DNA of 64,000 bases from Tipula vernalis. Its lineage: Eukaryota; Arthropoda; Insecta; Diptera; Tipulidae. The stretch's first letter is position 1; every line of letters begins with the position of its first letter. The notes beneath the pieces are model-generated. The model worked only from the letters and a program-made list of their open reading frames with translations. It made no database searches and was not told the DNA's origin. Shown piece by piece: positions 24,801 through 34,407 of this stretch. The position numbers and the translations under genes were made by a program. Location: NCBI GenBank assembly GCA_958295665.1, contig OY282558.1, positions 48,429,389-48,493,388 of the forward strand, read 5' to 3'.

Positions 24801-27800
24801 GCTCTGGCTTTCAATAATAAATTTTTGAATTTATATTTTATTTGCTTGTTTTGCTAAATTACTTTTAATCCATTTACATTAAACGATTTTCCGCAGATCA
24901 ACATTTCGTTTTCTTTACAGTCTACCAGATATGTCATAAGCATGTATCGATATTTTTATAGCAAAAATATGTCACTTGATATCTTGAAGACATTTTGAGT
25001 AGTCTTTTATAGCAATTGTTTCTCTGATTTCATCGGTTGTTTTGTTACAAGATGAGGTTTTTATTGTTCTTCTTAATACATACAAACTAAACTATATTTT
25101 TGAAGTTCTGGCATCTAAGCTACATGAATTATGCTGGAAGAATATTCTGACCATGAAAAGCTTGAAAAATCTTCAAGCTAAAGAAATAGCCCTACAAACA
25201 AGTTGAATGTGTTGTTGGGTAATTATTATCATGTACTCTGTAAAAACCGTACAATTATTATAATCATATTTCGTTGACGATGCACATGTAGATAAGCGAA
25301 AATACATCCAAACATAAAATACTTACAGACCAAAAATCTCTGCGCCGTTCGCTGGATGGTGAAATACTGTCCTATATTCGTAAAATATTAGTTAAGCCCC
25401 TATATATAGAATCGATTCTATAAATCACTCTTTTACCAAAAATATTCTGAATAGTAGCTAAATCATGTTTTCCTGAAGCAATAAAAAGTATAGCCACCAA
25501 ATAGAATAATGAATAACTATTAAGTATTTGGAATCTAAAATATAGCAAATCTTTCAAAATGGACCATAAAAATTTTCATTAATGATGGAATAAAATTTGC
25601 TTATCGTGCGAGTTTAAAGCTAATTCGTTTCGAACAAGGTATCGGGTTCGATTCCTACCTTGACAGGATGTCTAAGGGATTTGTTGTTTTCTAATTTCGT
25701 TTAGGAATTAAAATGAACAGTAGTTTATATGATATGATCCTTAGATCAAGTGAATAAAACAGTATTACTTTGCTGAAGGGGACTCTGTATCCGAGGTACT
25801 AGAAAATTCGGTTATCAGCACCGGTCAACATGGAGGAGGAGTACACAAATAACAACGAGTTCGATTCCCGGTGGTGGCAAGAGGAATATTGTTACAATTG
25901 GGTGTTGTGTTGTGAATGCAGGGTTACTAGTGGTCCATTGATATTAAATCCGCTTACATAAAAAATTAACACAAACTTGCCAAAAACAGGGTAACCCATT
26001 TTAAAAGAACCACTCAAATAACTCCCAGGGGAAGGCCTAAATCAAAAAATGTTTAGATAGAAAAATTGCACAATTGTTAGGGGGAAATCAAATGGTGAGC
26101 TTTAATTTGACCTTAGATGAAATTTCAAGATCATTTCAAGGTCATTCAAGGTCAAGTCGGCTTTTTAAATGGAAACACCTATTTTTGACTCTGGATTCTG
26201 AAAGATGATACCGTATGGATGAACATAGAATTTCACGTGCTTTTAGAATCCAGGGTTAAAAATAGATGTTTCCATTTAAAACAACCGACTTGACCTTTCT
26301 TATACTAATACTGGAATTGCTGGGACATTGATACGAAGTATACCGACAAATTTGGAGTTTCCCCTCATTGCTTTACCACTATCGGTGTTGACCAGTGTTG
26401 TGCCGTTTTTCATATCACTTTTCTAACTACCAAGAAAATGTAATAAAGGTAAGTAATGTAAATTAAGTTAAAAATTGAAAAAATATGATCGGTTGTTAAA
26501 AACACGAATTATTTTTTAGGTATAACTCTTATTAAATGAACCAACAGTAATGGCAGGATATTCTGTTAATTTTAATTTACTTCTACTTGAAACTAAAAAT
26601 ATTCAATTCTCTGTCAATTTAAGTTTACATATGGGCTCAGTAACTCATTCTTGAATTTTTCGAAGGTAAAATGATTTCTTATTGATTTTGTTCCTAATGA
26701 GAAAGTTTCTCAATATCATTATCAGATTGAGTTCTTTTTTCCATAAGCTGATTCATTAAACTACTGGCTGGCTAAAATATACGAATTTTGTTAAGTAAAG
26801 TGTGGTTAAGTTAGTAGGATTAGTATATGGGATATTATTTATTTATTTAGTTACCAACTTTAAAAAAAAATCTGGTTTCAATTTTAAAATATTCTACATT
26901 ACATTACAAAAAAAAAAAAAAAACTTTACCAAAAATTAGAAAGAAAATCTGACATCAAAACCTTAAATGCATCTCTTGACAAATTAAAATCAAAAATCGA
27001 CCGTACTTTATTAAAAATAACCGAGATATTATAAACAGGTTCATTCATAGCTAAATTACTCCTCCGTATTGGTAATTTAAGAAACAAACTCCCCACTGGA
27101 TCGTAACATACGAGTACGTGTTGGAACGTAAATAGAAAATAAATCGAGAATCTCATTACAATCAATTCTACAAACGAGGAAATCACGGACAAAAGTGGCA
27201 CACGTCGCAGTTCTACGAATAGAGAGAGGAGGTTCCAATTTTAATAGTTTACATCGTCCTCTATAAGGAGAAAGAATATAATTGGGAAGATTATTGTCCC
27301 TAGGTCCCTGTCTTTGAACACTTTCTATAAGATCAGAAGAATCCTGATAAAATGGGTTCCAAATAACTACGCCATAATCTAATTGCGAGCGCACCAACGT
27401 AATATACAAGCTTCTAATCGCATAAGGATCTCAGAAGTCTTTTGAGAATCTTTTAACAAACCCTAACATGGAAAATGCCTTAGAAACAATGCCCTGTATA
27501 TGAATTTGGAAGGATAAATTAGAAGCGAATGTGATACCCAAATCTTTGAAATTGTTCACTTTCTCAATTCTATGGTCTTTGAGAAAAAATTCGTAGTCAA
27601 AGTTCAAAACATTCCTTCTACGGGAAAATCGCATTGTTTTGCACTTCTTAATATTCAATAATAAATTTTGGCAAGTACACCAATTCGTAAAATCCGATAA
27701 ATCCGACTGTAGCTCCTCTGCATCCCGAATATTCGAAATAGTTTTAAAAATTTTAATATCGTCAGCATATACATATAAGAATCTCAGAATACATAATACA

Positions 27801-30800
27801 GTTAATCACATCATTAATAAAAAGAATGAATAAAAGGGGACCCAAATGGCTTCTCTGGGGAACCCCTAACGTAACATGAATCCGTCTAGATATGTAATTC
27901 CCTATCTTAACGATTTGAGTTCTGCCATCTAAGTACGACTTGATCCACCTAATAGGTAAACTATTACAATCCAAAGACTCCAATTTAAGGAATCGTAGTT
28001 TGTGATCAATTTTGTACATCCATCCCCAATTCAAAAGCCGTTGAAATATAATTGGTCAGTAAAAACAAATTCGAGACAGTTGGTCTGCCAGGAAGAAATA
28101 AACCTATGAGTATCAAATAAAAATAAAATCTTTGACTAATTTTTCAAAAAGCTTCGGCAAAACGGATCAAATAATGATAGCTCGATAATTAGTAATATCA
28201 ATTCTGGAACCTGACTTAAATATTGCTTTAATTAAAGAGCATTTCCAATAGTTTGGGAAGTATCCTTGTCGAAGGCTTTTGTTAAAAAGAACTGTGATTG
28301 GAAAAGCGACAGCATGTGCTGTCATTCTAAGAACCAAGGGAGGGATGGAATCGAACCCTCCACTTTGATTGATATCAAGCGAGAGTAGACCATTCAAAAC
28401 GGTATTAAGTTCCAATTGCAAGGAACAGTTTATATTAGCCACTGAACAATAGCTCGAAACAAACACTCTGAAAAAAGTCAGCGAACAAGTTACAATTATC
28501 TTTCAAATTATGACCCAAACGATCGTCCAAAAACATAGCAGACGGATATCCCTGAGTTTTTCTTTTAGAATTAACGAATCTCCAGAAGCTATCAGGTCTA
28601 TCCTTTATGTTCGATTCGGTCTCCAAAATGTAATTGTTGTTAAGAAATTTATTCAATATTCTGAATTCATTTCTCAAGGATTCAAATACAGCGTACCTAT
28701 CAGGAGCAGGGAAAAGTTTAAATCTCTTATGAGCCTTGTCTTTACGGTTTTTCAGATTAACAAGCTGTTTATTATACCACGGTTCCTTCAACTGACGCGT
28801 AGTTTTAAATTTAGGAATAAATTTCACCATTCCTACATTTAGAACATTATAAAATTCATCCAGTACTTCCTCTACTAACCCTTTCCGGGTTGGCTTTGCC
28901 TTTCATGTCGGTTGAACGTGTATTTTTCAGTAAACATTTTTTTTCTAAACTTTGATTTGATTTCTGCAATTAATAATTACCAAATTGTAAATGGTATAAA
29001 ATAGCTAACCATGAGGTGAAATAAAAAAAGGAACCAAAAAGAAAATTTAAGTTTATAAGAAAACGGTATCTCTTGCCAATGCCTCGAGCAAAAATAAATA
29101 TGAAGATATTGCCAGCTTGAACGGTTGGGCTGCTATCCTGGCCACCATAACTTCAAATAGTTTTATTATTATTATTATTAAGGCATTCTATCAAAAAGAA
29201 TATCAATTTGGATGCTCTGTTGTGAATGAGGTAAGCTCAAAATGGAGTATTCCAATATACTATATCTGTAAATTTTAAAGTATAAATAACTAACTAAAAA
29301 ACTAACTCTAAATGATCATTACCCTCAAATGCACTCCAATCATAATTATCAAGAAAAGCATTAAAGGAATCGTAGTCCCCAATTTTATAATTAAAATTTT
29401 CAACAAATAACTCATCCTTGACAATTTCACATACATCGAAAGACAGTGACACTTTTATTGGAAAGTGGTATATGCTCGACGCTCCAGCTAAATCGTCACA
29501 CGTCTCGACAATAACTTCTTGATCCAACGGCAAAAATATTAGGACACATTTTTGACGTTATCACGACACATGAAATATTTTAATATGTATTCTGCCCCCT
29601 GGAAAGTCACTCATTGGAAAATATTCCTCTATTAGACCACTTGTTTCAAGAATTGCAGTTTTTAAATAGATTTAACAAGGTATCATATATAATTGTGTCT
29701 CATTTTTAAATTTCTTTATTGCATGCAACATGTTTAATGCAATATGTTTTGGAAATGTTGGAAATTGAAAATTTTGGTTCATTGCGGCGAACTAGAATAG
29801 CGGACCACTACTATTTGTTTTATGAATAAGAATGCATTTGAAACTAAAGCGTAAAACAATTAATGTAATGGCATAAAACCAATAAAATACTTAGTTTTAC
29901 TTTTAATGAGTAAAATATTTCAATATTTACTTAACCGGAATTCTCGGCAAATGCGATTATTTTACTAAGTTTCGGGAACAGAAAATAGTCGGGAAATACA
30001 CATCTATAGGATCGAGAGGAAATTGAAAAAAATAATTGCACTTCCCGAGAATTGTACTATTTCGACCAAATCAGAATCTTTCTAGGATTCTTAAAAAAAA
30101 AAAATTCAGTCATTAGTCATTAAAAAAGTCACAGTCCAGGAGTTAATAAAAAAAAAAAATGGCTGCACAAAAAATATCAGATTGCCTACCAATTTATCAC
30201 AATTGTTCAGGTTAAGGTAAACCAATCGATAATCCCAGATTTGGTCGATGTCCGATTTGATTCAGCAACAAAATTAATTTGCTGATGCAGGAAAAGCGAC
30301 CACCAGCTTTTGAATTTCGGTTGATACTTCAAAACAAAACGCAATAAATGAAGGTGTAACTAGACAGTGAGCATTTGCAAAATGCTTGCAAAGTTACTTT
30401 GCCACACATTGTTTTCTTACAATACTTTTAGATTGTTTTCGTTTTGTTACCCAAAATATGTAAAAAATGTTTTTTACCTCACTCGGCACAACACTGACAC
30501 TGGGTGACACAACTTAATTTGGAAAATCTAATAATATTTGTAGGATTTTTTACTGCTCCTTAAATATCAACACGTCTTTCAGTTTTTAAACAGTTATGTT
30601 CAGCAGTTTCCAGCAACCTTTCGAAATTATGATGCAAGAACTGATTTATAGTAAAGGGACGGGAGATTTAATAACGAAAGATTGTTTACTATTATAGTTT
30701 TCCTTTTTCATACTCGATATTTATTAAATTTAGCAGCATGATCCGTTATAATGATGCTTCATTAGCTATTCACAAAATTCAAATTACAAAAAAATTAACA

Positions 30801-32480
30801 CAAACCACTGACTGGTGACTTTGGGAGGACACCGGGTTGTAGATTCTTATTATAAAGTTCAACAACTTTTGTCTGAAAGTTTTTTTCTACAACGCTTATT
30901 CTTTCTTTAACGAGAAAAACGCTTTTTGGCCAACTTTGGCCGCTATTTTGAAAATGGCGCGGACGATTTTTTACGTATTTGAGCTAGCTGCCTGTAATTT
31001 CTGCAAGAGGCCAAGGTATTTTCGATATGTTTCGCTCAACTATATTGTACTCGTAAATAAGGGATCCCATCATATTCTCGAAAATAAAAATCCCCCGAAA
31101 AAACCCAAGAAAATGTACGTATGTAAAGTTATCCCAGGATTTCATCCCAGCAAATGACGTATGTGAAGTTATCCCAGGATTTCATCCCAGTAAATTGCAA
31201 AAACTTGAATCAGACAACTCTAGAAAATTCAAAGCCATATTTAATATGTGAAAGTTAGCCCAGCCCAGGATTTTATTAAAATTAGATTAAATATCGAAAT
31301 TACATAATATCCAATAAAATAAAATCCACATACAAAATTAATAAAATTTAAATCATCACTGATATTTTTTATTTATTTGCAAGATTTTACCCATGATTTA
31401 AATTTTATTAATTTTGTATGTGGATTTTATTTTATTGGATATTATGTAATTTCGATATTTAATCTAATTTTAATAAAATCCTGGGCTGGGCTAACTTTCA
31501 CATATTAAATATGGCTTTGAATTTTCTAGAGTTGCCTGATTCAAGTTTTTGCAATTTACTGGGATGAAATCCTGGGATAACTTCACATACGTCATTTGCT
31601 GGGATGAAATCCTGGGATAACTTCACATACGTAGAAAATGTAAATAATTTCGTGTCATTCTTGAGCAGAAAGGACCAATGTTAATCGGCTTTGGGGAGTT
31701 CTTTATTTTAGTATGTGAGTAATTATTAAAAAACACAAATATTTTTTACAAATATTTGAATTTCAAAAAACTTCAAAGCGAGGGTGTGGGACGGCAGCCC
31801 CTCATCCTCGAAGGTACAACACGAATTAAAATAATTTTTCAAAAATTTATTATATTTGGTTTTTTCGATTTTTTTTTTTGGATAACGATACCAACCCCGT
31901 AAATAATCAAGTTTGGGTAGTATTTATTTGGTCACTAACTTATTTGGTACGAACAAAACAGACGAGGAAAATGTGATGTAGAAAACGTAGGAATTTGTAG
32001 AATTCAATTATCTTCCAGTAAATAAACAGTAATAGCAGTGTGCGTTCTCTCTGGTTTAACGATTTCAGCAAAGATTTTGCAATTATAACTTAATTTCATG
32101 TGATGTGTATAATGGGTTGATATATTTGTAAATATACGATTTAGGTTATTCATTTAAAATATAACTTGGCTTGCGGTCTTGCCCAAATAGATAATTAAAG
32201 GCGGGCACAAAAACATGAATCTTTTGGAAAATATATATAAATAACATCGTTATAGATAATAATATACCACTTACCTATCCCAAAATTTCTCTTTTGAATC
32301 TTCAACCAAAAATGGTTTTAATGGATAACTAATTTCATTTCCCATATACGAATACGATAAATAGAGACATGTTAATACAGCCGCTTGTAATTCCGCCTCT
32401 TTTGTTTCTTCACCATCCACTAATTCTCGAACTAACATGTATACGAATACCACATTAGCTGGATTAATGAATGCCACATC
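15861..32480 (-). CDS. Cdk5alpha: Cdk5 activator (p35/Cdk5alpha), last two coding exons, 5' part missing
   Basis: Regulatory subunit that binds and activates Cdk5, a neuronal cyclin-fold activator. The penultimate exon (32480-32275, 206 nt) reads [15 protein letters not shown], then [20 protein letters not shown] and ends KFWDR, the most conserved core of p35/p39. It has a TTTAATTACAG acceptor and a GTAAGT donor. The last exon (16020-15861) reads [33 protein letters not shown] and an Asn/Thr-rich tail before TGA. Splicing joins AG to A, giving Arg as in the family, so the intron (32274-16021, about 16.25 kb) is phase 2. The first 37 residues of the tail align with p35 up to its C-terminal helix; the Asn-rich end is lineage-specific. 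The N-terminal exons (myristoylation site, p10 region, start of p25) were not recognised in the window and may lie beyond 64 kb or in short unseen exons. The intron is full of repeats described below. Confidence 0.92.
16280..16530 (+). repeat. CAACTC-rich degenerate repeat tract
   Basis: Irregular repeats built from words such as CCAACTC, CAACTCAAC and AACCCTAA. Similar tracts occur at 23600-23810 and about 41485-41540, each next to another simple repeat. This suggests the tracts belong to one dispersed repeat family and did not arise independently. Confidence 0.5.
16560..17115 (+). repeat. CATACCAT tandem repeat (8-bp unit)
   Basis: Degenerate at both ends and very regular at 16908-17010, where ATACCATC repeats perfectly for a dozen or more units. 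The open frame through it (IIPSYHHT repeats) is a product of the repeat and not a gene. It lies in the p35 intron. A similar CATCATACC-like tract occurs near 41555-41640. Confidence 0.85.
17116..17781. other. Unclassified intronic sequence
   Basis: No coding signal. The phrase ACCGATTATGATGAA occurs twice (about 17181 and 17248) with similar flanks, so a short direct duplication is present. Otherwise nothing was recognised before the octamer module that starts at 17782. Confidence 0.4.
17782..18430 (+). repeat. Octamer module A
   Basis: First of four related modules (A-D). It starts with the near-palindrome TTTTACTCTAGTAAAA, followed by a conserved block (GGACCTTGAGATTTTTAGAG and GTCCGAAAAAGTGGG). 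A (CAGTCTGT)n array of about 22 units follows (about 17896-18078), then a second conserved block (CCATATGGTTTAAT, AAGCTTTTTTGATAAATTGG, CTAACCGGAAGTGGCCAC), an A-rich stretch and the end GTTGGCCACACCTCAATTTT. The palindromic TGGCCA about 11 nt from the end could form a small hairpin. It codes for nothing. Its right end abuts the 159-bp satellite. Confidence 0.8.
18431..19039 (+). repeat. 159-bp satellite array, about four units
   Basis: The landmark CGTATGGATTAGG recurs at about 18539, 18697, 18856 and 19015, spacings of 156-159 bp. Each unit contains ACCTATTC.ATGT, CTTTGTCATCAT, TTGGGAGTTGAGTGCGATTT and TAAACGAACGAT. Units differ at a few per cent of positions. The same satellite fills the space between modules C and D at 43235-52048, on the other strand. 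No coding potential. Confidence 0.85.
19040..20197 (+). repeat. Octamer module B with about 90-unit CAGTCTGT array
   Basis: Same architecture as module A: near-palindromic start (TTTTACTCTCGTAAAA), a proximal conserved block, (CAGTCTGT)n at about 19155-19878 with rare variant units (a shortened unit near 19365-19390 and single substitutions near 19554 and 19636), a distal conserved block and the end GTTGGCCACACCTCAATTTT. The array is open in all three plus frames because an 8-bp unit without stops repeats every 24 bp. The SVCQSVSL frames are not genes. Confidence 0.85.
20330..20677 (+). pseudogene. ORF1 C-terminus of a CR1-like non-LTR element
   Basis: It ends [17 protein letters not shown], then [11 protein letters not shown] and [17 protein letters not shown]. 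The C-x-K..P....S/E-F.....W P.GV..R.F pattern is seen at the end of ORF1 in many arthropod CR1-like retroposons. It lies just upstream of an endonuclease-RT ORF in the same orientation, as expected for ORF1. The 5' part of ORF1 is missing or unreadable, and module B ends only about 130 bp upstream, so the element is 5'-truncated. Confidence 0.5.
20745..23405 (+). pseudogene. ORF2 (endonuclease-reverse transcriptase) of a CR1-like non-LTR element
   Basis: Decayed but nearly full-length ORF2. Endonuclease: [15 protein letters not shown] (about 20755, frameshifted), [14 protein letters not shown] (21140-21165), SLLDLII, and [10 protein letters not shown] with the SDH motif. Linker: [53 protein letters not shown] (motif A), [13 protein letters not shown] (motif B) and YADD (motif C) at about 22650, then a C-terminal region ending [16 protein letters not shown]. 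Frame breaks occur near 20820, at 21766 (TAG), around 22320 and at 22758 (TGA). The YADD box and the C-terminal WNSLP motif point to the CR1/Rex group more than to Jockey. It lies sense to + in the p35 intron, so antisense to p35. Confidence 0.8.
23590..24195 (+). repeat. Microsatellite-bearing repeat with terminal palindrome (copy E)
   Basis: The order is a CAACTC-rich tract with an imperfect internal duplication (23600-23700 and 23740-23840), a unique block, short CCAGACAT/CCAGACGT repeats (24010-24058), and a conserved block (CAGGGACTTTCAAAACGTCG, AAGTGGTTTTGGACC, TTTTTGACAGGATTTC). It ends in the palindrome CTTTGGTCTGTTTAGACCGAAG (24162-24183; written here in full only as two short arms, CTTTGGTCT and AGACCGAAG). 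The distal part is shared with copy F at 41485-41830. Confidence 0.6.
24658..24804. repeat. 147-bp inverted-repeat element (MITE-like)
   Basis: The left arm starts GAGCAAGGATTTTAATCATA at 24658. The right arm, read in reverse complement from 24804, starts GAGCAAGGATTTTGGTCATA. Similarity continues through AAAATGAGAT and TACGATTTT, about 45 bp with a few mismatches and a small gap. The loop is about 55 bp. No protein is encoded. This is the form of a small non-autonomous DNA element or its solo hairpin. Confidence 0.65.
26148..26298. repeat. 151-bp inverted-repeat element (MITE-like)
   Basis: The left arm (AAGGTCAAGTCGG, TTTAAATGGAAACACCTATT, CTGGATTCT) is matched in reverse complement by the right arm ending at about 26298 (AAGGTCAAGTCGG, TTTAAATGGAAACATCTATT, CTGGATTCT). 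Arms are about 60 bp with several differences. The sequence just left of it carries extra AAGGTCA-like words. Confidence 0.6.
26910..29545 (-). pseudogene. ORF2 relic of a second non-LTR retrotransposon
   Basis: Read on the minus strand. The end of the endonuclease (29533-29301: [33 protein letters not shown]) continues, after a 421-bp insertion, with LDEFYNVLN and [20 protein letters not shown] (28870-28730). Further blocks are [43 protein letters not shown] (28285-28205), [34 protein letters not shown] (motif B with a Q-R change), [38 protein letters not shown] and a C-terminal domain to 26926. The catalytic -ADD box falls in a broken stretch near 27770 and was not read. Many frameshifts are present. 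Its orientation matches p35. It is a CR1/Jockey-superfamily element distinct from the one at 20.7-23.4 kb. Confidence 0.75.
28880..29300. mobile_element. 421-bp insertion with 6-bp target duplication
   Basis: ACTAAC occurs at 28874-28879 and again at 29301-29306. Removing 28880-29306 restores the minus-strand reading from GNDHLELV straight into EEVLDEFYN without a frame break. The insert contains TTATTATTATTATTATTA at about 29160 and ends CTAACTAAAAA. It encodes nothing obvious, so it is an unclassified non-autonomous element or SINE-like unit. Confidence 0.7.
29546..31108. other. Intronic DNA without recognised features
   Basis: AT-rich sequence between the second non-LTR element and the foldback element. 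No coding exon or structured repeat was found. Small unannotated fragments of old elements cannot be excluded. Confidence 0.4.
31116..31633. mobile_element. 518-bp foldback element with 241-bp near-perfect arms
   Basis: The left arm (31116-31356) is the reverse complement of the right arm (31393-31633) with only two or so mismatches noticed over 241 bp. The loop is 36 bp. The termini are TACGTATGT and ACATACGTA. The flanks GAAAATG at 31109-31115 and 31634-31640 form a 7-bp direct repeat, a likely target duplication. Each arm starts with two copies of a 40-bp subrepeat (ACGTATGT.AAGTTATCCC..). There is no coding capacity. The element lies within the p35 intron. Confidence 0.85.
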
Positions 32481-34254
32481 CTGTAATTAAATAAAAAAAA
32501 AAATAAATTATTAGATTAGAAAAATTTGTGAATCTATTTAAGGAAAAATATTTCCAATTTACTTGCAACCGAATAAATCAATGCGGCGGAAGGACATAAC
32601 GTAATACTTTTGCTTATATATACATATATACTATTTCCTAATATATATATAAAATTGATGACAGAAAAGAACCAAGTTCAAAGTTGTTTTACTTATAAAT
32701 ATTAACCTTTATATTTTATTAAGGTTACAGGAACATAAATAATTATTTCGTTGCGTGCGTATACGCGTGTACTTAATACTCCTCGAGTTTATCTATTTAG
32801 GATTTAGGTTTTAGTTTTTTTTCTGTTTACGTTTCTATTGATTTTCAAAATAATTTAGTAATCATGACTTGCTACAGATGGCGATATATATACCTAAAAA
32901 AACTATTTGTTAATATATAATTAGATGGTAGACCCGACCCACTCAGGAGGATTAAGCTTATATTGATTTCATATAAAGTTGCAAGGGTGAGGTGAATTAT
33001 AATTTTTGGTCACAGTCACATACGAGATACAACATTTGGCCGATATACATACATATATACATACATACACGTCTTATGTAATTTAGTTATATTATTGATT
33101 ATCAATTTAAAATCGTTGTGTTCAACTTTTAATTAAATTTATATTTATTTAGGATTTAAACAAAAAATTGCTACTTTATAATGAATATGCTGGATAATCT
33201 CGATAATCTACAAATTTCTGTCTGAATTGAACAGTTTTTTGTTTCAGTTTTGTGCTGATTTGTTTTAAATTCGCTATCTGGCACGTATTGTTTGATTTCA
33301 ATAAATTAAGTATATGCATGTATAAAGAAATGCTCGCGAATTTATTTTAAAATAATGCAAATAAAATATTGATAGACGAGTAATCTGCTAGTGTTTTATA
33401 TTCGTTTCATTTGCATTCTGAATATACTTATTTATGACTGTTATCGATTTTTGTGAATGATATGGATGTGAATACTATACTATATATCCATAAGATTGAT
33501 TACTTTCCAATAAACTAGAAATATTTAAATTATTCAGACAAACTTAGGGTAACGGACGAGAGAGAATTACAAGTAAATCAATTTATCAAAAATTCCAATC
33601 CTATAGCCGACAGGGGTTCTTTATATATACTATTGAAATAGCATAATGAATTTTAATTAATTTTTGTAAGCAAGGAAAATCAAAAGTCAATATCCCATCA
33701 TTCTTAACTTTAAAATATCAAAATATTAGTCACATTGTATTTTTACAATTCTATACAATAATATAAATTCAAATTTTTGCCTCTTACTACCAAATTTTTG
33801 GAACTAGATTTTTTTCTCAAAACTGCTTGATTCAAAATTTCAACGGCATATTTGTAATTCAGTTGGTTTTCTTTAAAGTTACCAGAAGGAGAAGAAGAAA
33901 ATTTGTAAAACATTTGCTGCGTTTATACCAAAGCAGATAAATGTAGCAACGATATAAACGCGACATTTACATAGCTCAGCCAGCTAAAATAGCGTTACAT
34001 TTACCTAACTGGTATTGAAAATAAAATGTAAACAAAAAATTTAGTATTTACGCATTTCTCATATCCTAATTAAAAGCAGCAAACTACTAACACTAAAGAA
34101 GAAAGAGTCATATTAGTTATTGCACCTACACTAATGCAATATTTGACTAAAAGCGGTCTATATGTAATTGATTTTTTTGTTTATGTATATAATAATTACA
34201 CATTAGTTACAAATAACCACCCCCCCCCCTCCCCCCAAACTTAACAGCTGGATC
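32481..34254. other. Upstream intron/flank of the Cdk5 activator exon
   Basis: It begins with the polypyrimidine tract and acceptor (minus-strand TTTAATTACAG) of the p35 exon. The rest is AT-rich with CATA-type simple repeats near 33035-33075. No further p35 exon was recognised. C-rich runs (C10 then C7) lie at 34219-34237, next to the left Harbinger end. Confidence 0.45.
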
Positions 34255-34407
34255 GGCCCATGCCACACACGATACAACTTGTTATACAACTAAGTTGTAC
34301 AACTTGGTTGCACGTTTGCCACAAACGAGACAACAAATTGTCAAAATTTGTTGTACAACTTTATTCTATGTGGTGTCGCGCCGTGCAGACCTATAAACAA
34401 TATTTCG

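Larger units (their letters stand above)
24196..26909. other. Intronic DNA without genes, with two hairpin elements and SINE-like B boxes
   Basis: No coding exon seen. It holds the two inverted-repeat elements listed separately. Two Pol III B-box-like motifs occur: GGTTCGATTCC at 25645-25655 and GTTCGATTCCC at 25859-25869. They lie about 200 bp apart and could come from a tRNA-derived SINE, but no convincing A box or tRNA fold was found. Confidence 0.4.

Noticed and set aside
25645..25655. A functional tRNA gene near the B-box-like motif
   Set aside because: No acceptor stem, anticodon arm or A box could be folded around it.
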